64,000 bases of DNA, from contig JAVLRN010000002.1 in NCBI GenBank assembly GCA_032821775.1, forward strand, positions 434,001 through 498,000, in the 5' to 3' direction. Below the pieces are notes generated by a model that did not search any database, was not told the DNA's origin, and was given only the letters and a program-made list of their open reading frames with translations. This document shows, in pieces, positions 60,235 through 64,000 of this stretch; the first letter of the stretch is position 1, and each line of letters starts with the position of its first letter. A program made the translations under genes and the position numbers. The stretch is from Sanguinoderma infundibulare. Taxonomy: Eukaryota > Basidiomycota > Agaricomycetes > Polyporales > Polyporaceae.

Positions 60235-60275
60235 AAGCGCCATATCCGCTTGCGTACTTGCAAGTGCATACTTAG

Positions 60276-60285
60276 CGAGGGGGAG
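60276..60285 (+). other. Polypurine tract
   Basis: GAGGGGGAG directly before the 3' LTR; expected primer site for plus-strand synthesis. A copy of ACTTGCAAGT lies 20 bp upstream (60256-60265). Confidence 0.75.
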
Positions 60286-60643
60286 TGTTGAACGCACATA
60301 GCTTAGTATAGCAATGCATAGCATAGCTGCATACACAGATATCGGCACAGCCCGATATCTCATTCATCAGCACAGGCACTGTATAGCTGCCTTCCACATG
60401 ATCGTTTCATGTGATGCACTGCCTACATACCAGTGTACCGGCAGTGCGGTTTGGTACTGTATAGTTCTTACTAATACAGATACCCATGTAGTATATATAC
60501 AGCCCCTTGGCCCTAATAGCAACAGCTCTTCCTGCTCTTCTCCTCACTCGTCTCTACAAGCCTCTCTCCCCTCTAGCCAGGTAAGTATGCGTGACTACTG
60601 CATGTAGTTGTCCCCCATAGTGGTATCCCCACTATGCTCAACA
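60286..60643 (+). repeat. 3' LTR
   Basis: Begins TGTTGAACGC, ends GCTCAACA; two bases shorter than the 5' LTR, with the difference in a CCATT/TT stretch near the TATA motif. Confidence 0.9.
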
Positions 60644-60648
60644 TCGTT
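60644..60648 (+). repeat. Copia target-site duplication TCGTT (right)
   Basis: Second copy of TCGTT; the NmrA reading frame resumes directly after it. Confidence 0.9.
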
Positions 60649-60879
60649 GACTCGGGCCACATTGTGCGCCCACCCGCTGCGCTTCCCCTGGCAGCATCCA
60701 CACTTGCGTGCTGATCTCGAGTTCTCCTTCGTAGCACATTGCCGCACTCGTCCGCCCGGCGTCCCTCAGGAAGCCCAAGATTGAGGCGCTGCGCGCACTT
60801 ATCCGCACGGGCGACCTGACGGACGACTTTGAGACCCTCAAGGTGCACCAAGACGCCGTGAAGATCCTCATCGAGAGTA

Positions 60880-61101
60880 CCTCGGCGAAGGTATGGCCGA
60901 TACCAGCAGAGTCGAACACAACCCCCGTCTGCCCGTCTGCAGCGAGGTCGCCTTCCCCGACTGGTCCGGGGGCGGAGGGTCAGACGGCGGCTGGCTGGTG
61001 GCGTCGTCCAGGAGGTACGACACCAAGCTGCTGCACTTGTCGATGTACGAGTCCGGCGTCCACTGGCCAAAGATCGTCGACGCGCCCTCGTACCGCTGCA
61101 T
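60880..61101 (-). pseudogene. Neutral ceramidase C-terminal fragment
   Basis: The minus strand reads MQRYEGASTIFGQWTPDSYI, then SSLVSYLLDDATSQPPSDPP and PPDQSGKATSLQTG. In a shifted frame it continues VFDSAGIGHTFAEVL. The YEGAST...Y motif and the PPDQ/SLQT stretch belong to neutral/alkaline ceramidases, which cleave ceramide to sphingosine and fatty acid. Only about 75 codons remain, with a frameshift, abutting the NmrA exon on the opposite strand. Confidence 0.65.
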
Positions 61102-61840
61102 GCTATGCGATTGATGTCGAGGGTAGCCGAGTGCATAGGAGCCACTCGGCGACGTGCAGGTCCGTATATGATCCCTAGATTATGCGTGATTGATTTCAGT
61201 CCACGACTCGTATCACACGATGCGTGGTTGCAGCACCGATCGCCCAAAGAAAGAAACACGCACCGTCAGGTCCTCCCACTACCGCACAAATGCTCCCTGT
61301 CCCCCCTTCCCCGTCATGTATTTAGGCATGGTCTGAGGTCGCATCGCCGTACCTTGACGAATGACGGGACCTCCGGCTGTGGGTCTGCTTGCGCGAGGGC
61401 ATCACGCGTCGCAGCTGTGACATATGGCAGATCAAGCTCCGGCACGTTGACGAGGTTCGCCTCGGAGAGTTGCATGGGAAATATGGGCTGGAGCGAGGGG
61501 CATCTACTTCCAGAACGTGCTGAGAGATATGCGGGTATCGGGGGCGTAGGACAGGTCAAAATCAACGGATGTGACCAGATCGATGGGTGTCGGCGGGAAC
61601 AATGCATCAACGCGCGGTGGAAAATGGAAGGCAGTCGACGTAGAGCTGGGCGAATGGTTGCAGAACATGGGCCAGTTCAGAGGGCGGAGAGCCGTCGCTC
61701 GAAGCCGTGCATGTTTAGCCAAAGACTGAAATAGAGAACGCCATAGACGTAAGTGAAAAGTAGACATGCCAGGCTCAGCACACTCACCAATTCGTGAAAT
61801 GTCCCTCCACGCACCCATAATCCACAGCTAACCATGTCAT
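61102..61840. other. No supported gene
   Basis: Minus-strand open frames (61314-61610, 61504-61818) may be exons of the hypothetical gene upstream of them, but I could not join them in frame. Confidence 0.3.
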
Positions 61841-62314
61841 TCATGCCCACAGAATCTGCCGAAGAATGGGCCGGAAAATAAGCGTTGGATGCCAGTAGTC
61901 GGGACGAAGGCGACGGGTACCGTCAGGACCTGTCCGATGTAACGAAGAAGGCATGGTGGAAGGAGGAGACGGGAATCCAGGCAGTAAACCAATGGTCGAG
62001 TTACCGGAGAAGACAACAGTGAAATCTTGCAGAGCTGGGTAAACGCAGACAAGGAACTCGGGGATGTGTGATGGACGTTGGGAAGAGGTAGTCCCGGCTA
62101 AGACCGTCCATGTGAGAGAAGGATGTTGGAGAAGATCAGGGACCTTAAGGGAGTGCAGTCGAACAGTTGAGCTCTTGAGGCCTTCAAGTTGGGAGAGGAC
62201 GCGGAGACTCGGATTGGAATCCGAGAGCATCGAAGCGCGCGAAGGGACAGGGACCGGGCCGAGCCTGGACAAGTTGCCGATATTCAACGCTGCCGCTTCC
62301 TGCGCTGTTCCCAT
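61841..62314 (-). CDS. Hypothetical protein, possibly incomplete model
   Basis: Reading from ATG 62314: MGTAQEAAALNIGNLSRLGP, then RVLSQLEGLKSSTVRLHSLK and LVCVYPALQDFTVVFSGNST; stop at 61841. Composition (leucine/serine-rich, LRR-like spacing) would fit the tail of an F-box/LRR protein, but no F-box is seen. The frame is open a little upstream without an ATG, and more exons may lie downstream. Family not recognised. Confidence 0.3.
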   Translation of the reverse strand: MGTAQEAAALNIGNLSRLGPVPVPSRASMLSDSNPSLRVLSQLEGLKSSTVRLHSLKVPDLLQHPSLTWTVLAGTTSSQRPSHIPEFLVCVYPALQDFTVVFSGNSTIGLLPGFPSPPSTMPSSLHRTGPDGTRRLRPDYWHPTLIFRPILRQILWA

Positions 62315-62489
62315 CTGCCTGCGACTGTCGAGGACCTCTCCAAAGCTCGCTCGTCGCACCAACGGCCACTAGACATGCTCTGAGGCCCGCCCTTGTCTTC
62401 AGCAACCACTCTCCTGTTATTTTTTCTCGCTCTCGCTCTGCCAGCTGGCGGTTTTCCCTTGTCCGCTCTCTTGGTGAATGCCAAATGTC

Positions 62490-63990
62490 AGGTCCGTCCC
62501 TCAACAGGTCCGACAGAGAACACCAACGTATATGTACCGCTTACACTCACAACGGCCAATATGTTCCTTCCTACTGCTCATATCATCCTGGCACCCGGCC
62601 TGCCACCGGCCGAGTCGGTATGTCCTCTCATGACCCACGCCCTCCGCCCATCTGCCCAATCGGTGTATATGTTAGTATCATTCTTCAATTTCTTTCTGGC
62701 CTCCACTGACCTCGTTCGGTTTTCAGGCGCGAACGCAGCCGCTACGAGTATCAACGGGAACTCATTTGCCCAGGACGCGGTCACAGGTCGACAATGACAA
62801 TTTCAGGCTTGCAGAGCGAGATCATTGCCGTGCATTGGGGGAAAGATGGGAAGGGGTGAGTGATGTGTTTTGCTAACACCTCCCCATCGTGCTCACCATA
62901 CTCAGCATACTTGTACCTGTCGCACCGGCACCTCCCCGAACCAAAACCAAGGTCCACTTGCCAATCGGCAGTCACTCACACCCATTTCCTCGCATCCAAG
63001 CCCTTCGGTCTCTGCTTCCCGCAATGTACATATCCAGAGTCTCCATTATCTCCTTCCGACTCTACCCACCCTCCAGTTCGCTGTCGCTCATCGTTGACAT
63101 CGACCACATATTATACGCCCACAGCGGGTCTGCGCTTGTCTTATCGACAATCGCCCCCCTCTTCGTACCTTCCGGAAGCACATCCCTTGGCTGGAGGTCC
63201 GAGGTTTGCCTGGGGTGGGCCTGTACCAAGGCGAATGGGAGGTGTGGTGTGGATCCCTCGTCCGGGTGAGTTCATTCGTCCTCCTCCCGCTCCATGGCCG
63301 CCCATCTGGCGCACACCCTTCCGTGTTCCTTCGTCACGCGTCTTCCCGACGGAAGGCTGGGCAGGACGCAGCGTATCCATTCTTGTCGACGCGGCCGGAC
63401 CTGTCCACTCCATGTGCGGGCACTCAATCTTGTCCGCTCGCATTGCGTGCGTCCCGATCGCAATTCCGGAATCCGAGCCCGGTTTCTGGCTGGTACGCTT
63501 CATCTCCGGGACGCCTCGTATGTCCGCGTTCCAGTTTTGAAGGGATGCGGTGACGGTGTATGGCGCAGCCGCTGGCGCATGCTCCTCTGTCCATCAGGCC
63601 CTCAAAGCATGCATCCTCATCGTTTGCCCTACTCTCGCGTCATTATTGCTTCCTGGCCTGGTACGCTGATAGCATGCCAATGAAACCTGTACCTTTCCGC
63701 GCATCCATGGCGAGCTCGCGGTTGAACACGGCACGTTCACACCTGACGTGAACCTAGCACTCGCTTTCCGAAGGCACAAAGCACATATCGGGCACTTTGA
63801 TCACATTTCTCGTCCTTCTCGGACGAGCTCCGAGGAGCGAGCCATCTTTTTAGACGTTATCCGGAATGTGGATATACGAAAAGGCCCGCAGTTCTGTGCG
63901 CCACTGGTGGGCTAGGTATATGCGTCGCCGGAGGCCTTAGTTCGAAGACGTCACGAGCCTCGGCCCTCAGGATAGTATCCTGTCCAGCGG
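62490..63990 (+). repeat. Decayed paralogous block, copy 2 (partner at 40140-42020)
   Basis: This matches the block at 40140-42020 in order and orientation, e.g. 63720-63985 against 41780-42015. Frames are broken here as well. The window ends soon after, so the block may extend further. The underlying gene family is not recognised. Confidence 0.5.
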
Positions 63991-64000
63991 CCAACCACCG

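Larger units (their letters stand above)
54107..60643 (+). mobile_element. Complete Ty1/copia LTR retrotransposon
   Basis: Two LTRs of about 360 bp (54107-54466 and 60286-60643), both TG...CA, flank a single internal polyprotein frame. They are bounded by TCGTT duplications. The order protease, integrase, reverse transcriptase, RNase H defines the copia class. The LTRs differ at roughly ten positions by eye, mostly transitions, so the insertion is not brand new. In-frame TGA codons make it non-autonomous. Confidence 0.95.
54026..60890 (+). pseudogene. NmrA-like NAD(P)-binding gene interrupted by a copia element
   Basis: Codons 1-27 (54026-54106) read through VLILSSTGQARRSVVQGLV, the glycine-rich dinucleotide-binding start of NmrA/isoflavone-reductase-like proteins (usual form GATGxxGxxVV, here altered). 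The retroelement follows. The frame resumes at 60649 (DSGHI), then a 71-nt intron (60664-60734, GTGCGC...CGTAG) and an exon 60735-60890 reading IAALVRPASLRKPKIEALRA and IRTGDLTDDFETL. After this the gene is not recognisable; a ceramidase fragment begins on the other strand. Thus the gene was broken by insertion and is also truncated at its 3' side. Confidence 0.7.

Overview
This is nuclear DNA of a filamentous basidiomycete, probably an Agaricomycete of the polypore type. Genes are split by many introns of about 30-80 nt with GT(A/G)-AG borders. F-box genes are strikingly frequent. There are small serine/alanine-rich or CFEM cell-surface proteins, an ACT-domain protein and a helicase of types I know from mushrooms, and Ty1/copia plus TIR elements. 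No species can be named from sequence alone. Exon borders were worked out by eye; each multi-exon model given as CDS keeps one reading frame (total length divisible by three).

Layout. 1-11.3 kb is F-box territory: a broken F-box copy (A), an F-box/WD40 fusion gene, another broken copy (B), an intact copy (C) beside an ACT-domain gene, and an unrelated F-box gene. 11.8-17.3 kb holds a nitroreductase, a mitochondrial-type HotDog thioesterase and a GPI-type surface protein. 18-25 kb has degenerate membrane-protein relics and a second copy of the ACT + F-box block (F-box D), in which ACT is deleted and a 1.5-kb TIR element has inserted. 25.8-39 kb carries a proline/serine-rich surface protein, a RhoGAP protein, an F-box relic, a tRNA-Arg(ACG), a CFEM surface protein, a DUF3669-like pseudogene and a small secreted beta-trefoil-like protein. 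40-44.4 kb has a decayed paralogous block and an F-box gene.

The last 20 kb is dominated by mobile DNA: a 2.55-kb TIR element (45738-48291) carrying a captured EH-domain gene, a 948-bp near-perfect palindrome (49466-50413), a helicase pseudogene lacking its nucleotide-binding core, and a complete copia retrotransposon (54107-60643) sitting inside an NmrA-like gene. A ceramidase fragment and a second copy of the 40-42 kb block follow.

The most unusual signal is a shared design of the TIR elements. Each end carries a cluster of one palindromic 10-mer (GGATGCATCC in one element, ACTTGCAAGT in the other and in the palindrome). Just inside both ends of the two larger elements lies a tRNA-like unit with A/B-box-like motifs and a T-run, pointing outward. 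I know of no described family with this layout. Second, the copia polyprotein is one uninterrupted frame except for six TGA codons, each explainable as CGA to TGA, the mark of CpG deamination. Third, several F-box genes appear to use introns of only 29-35 nt.
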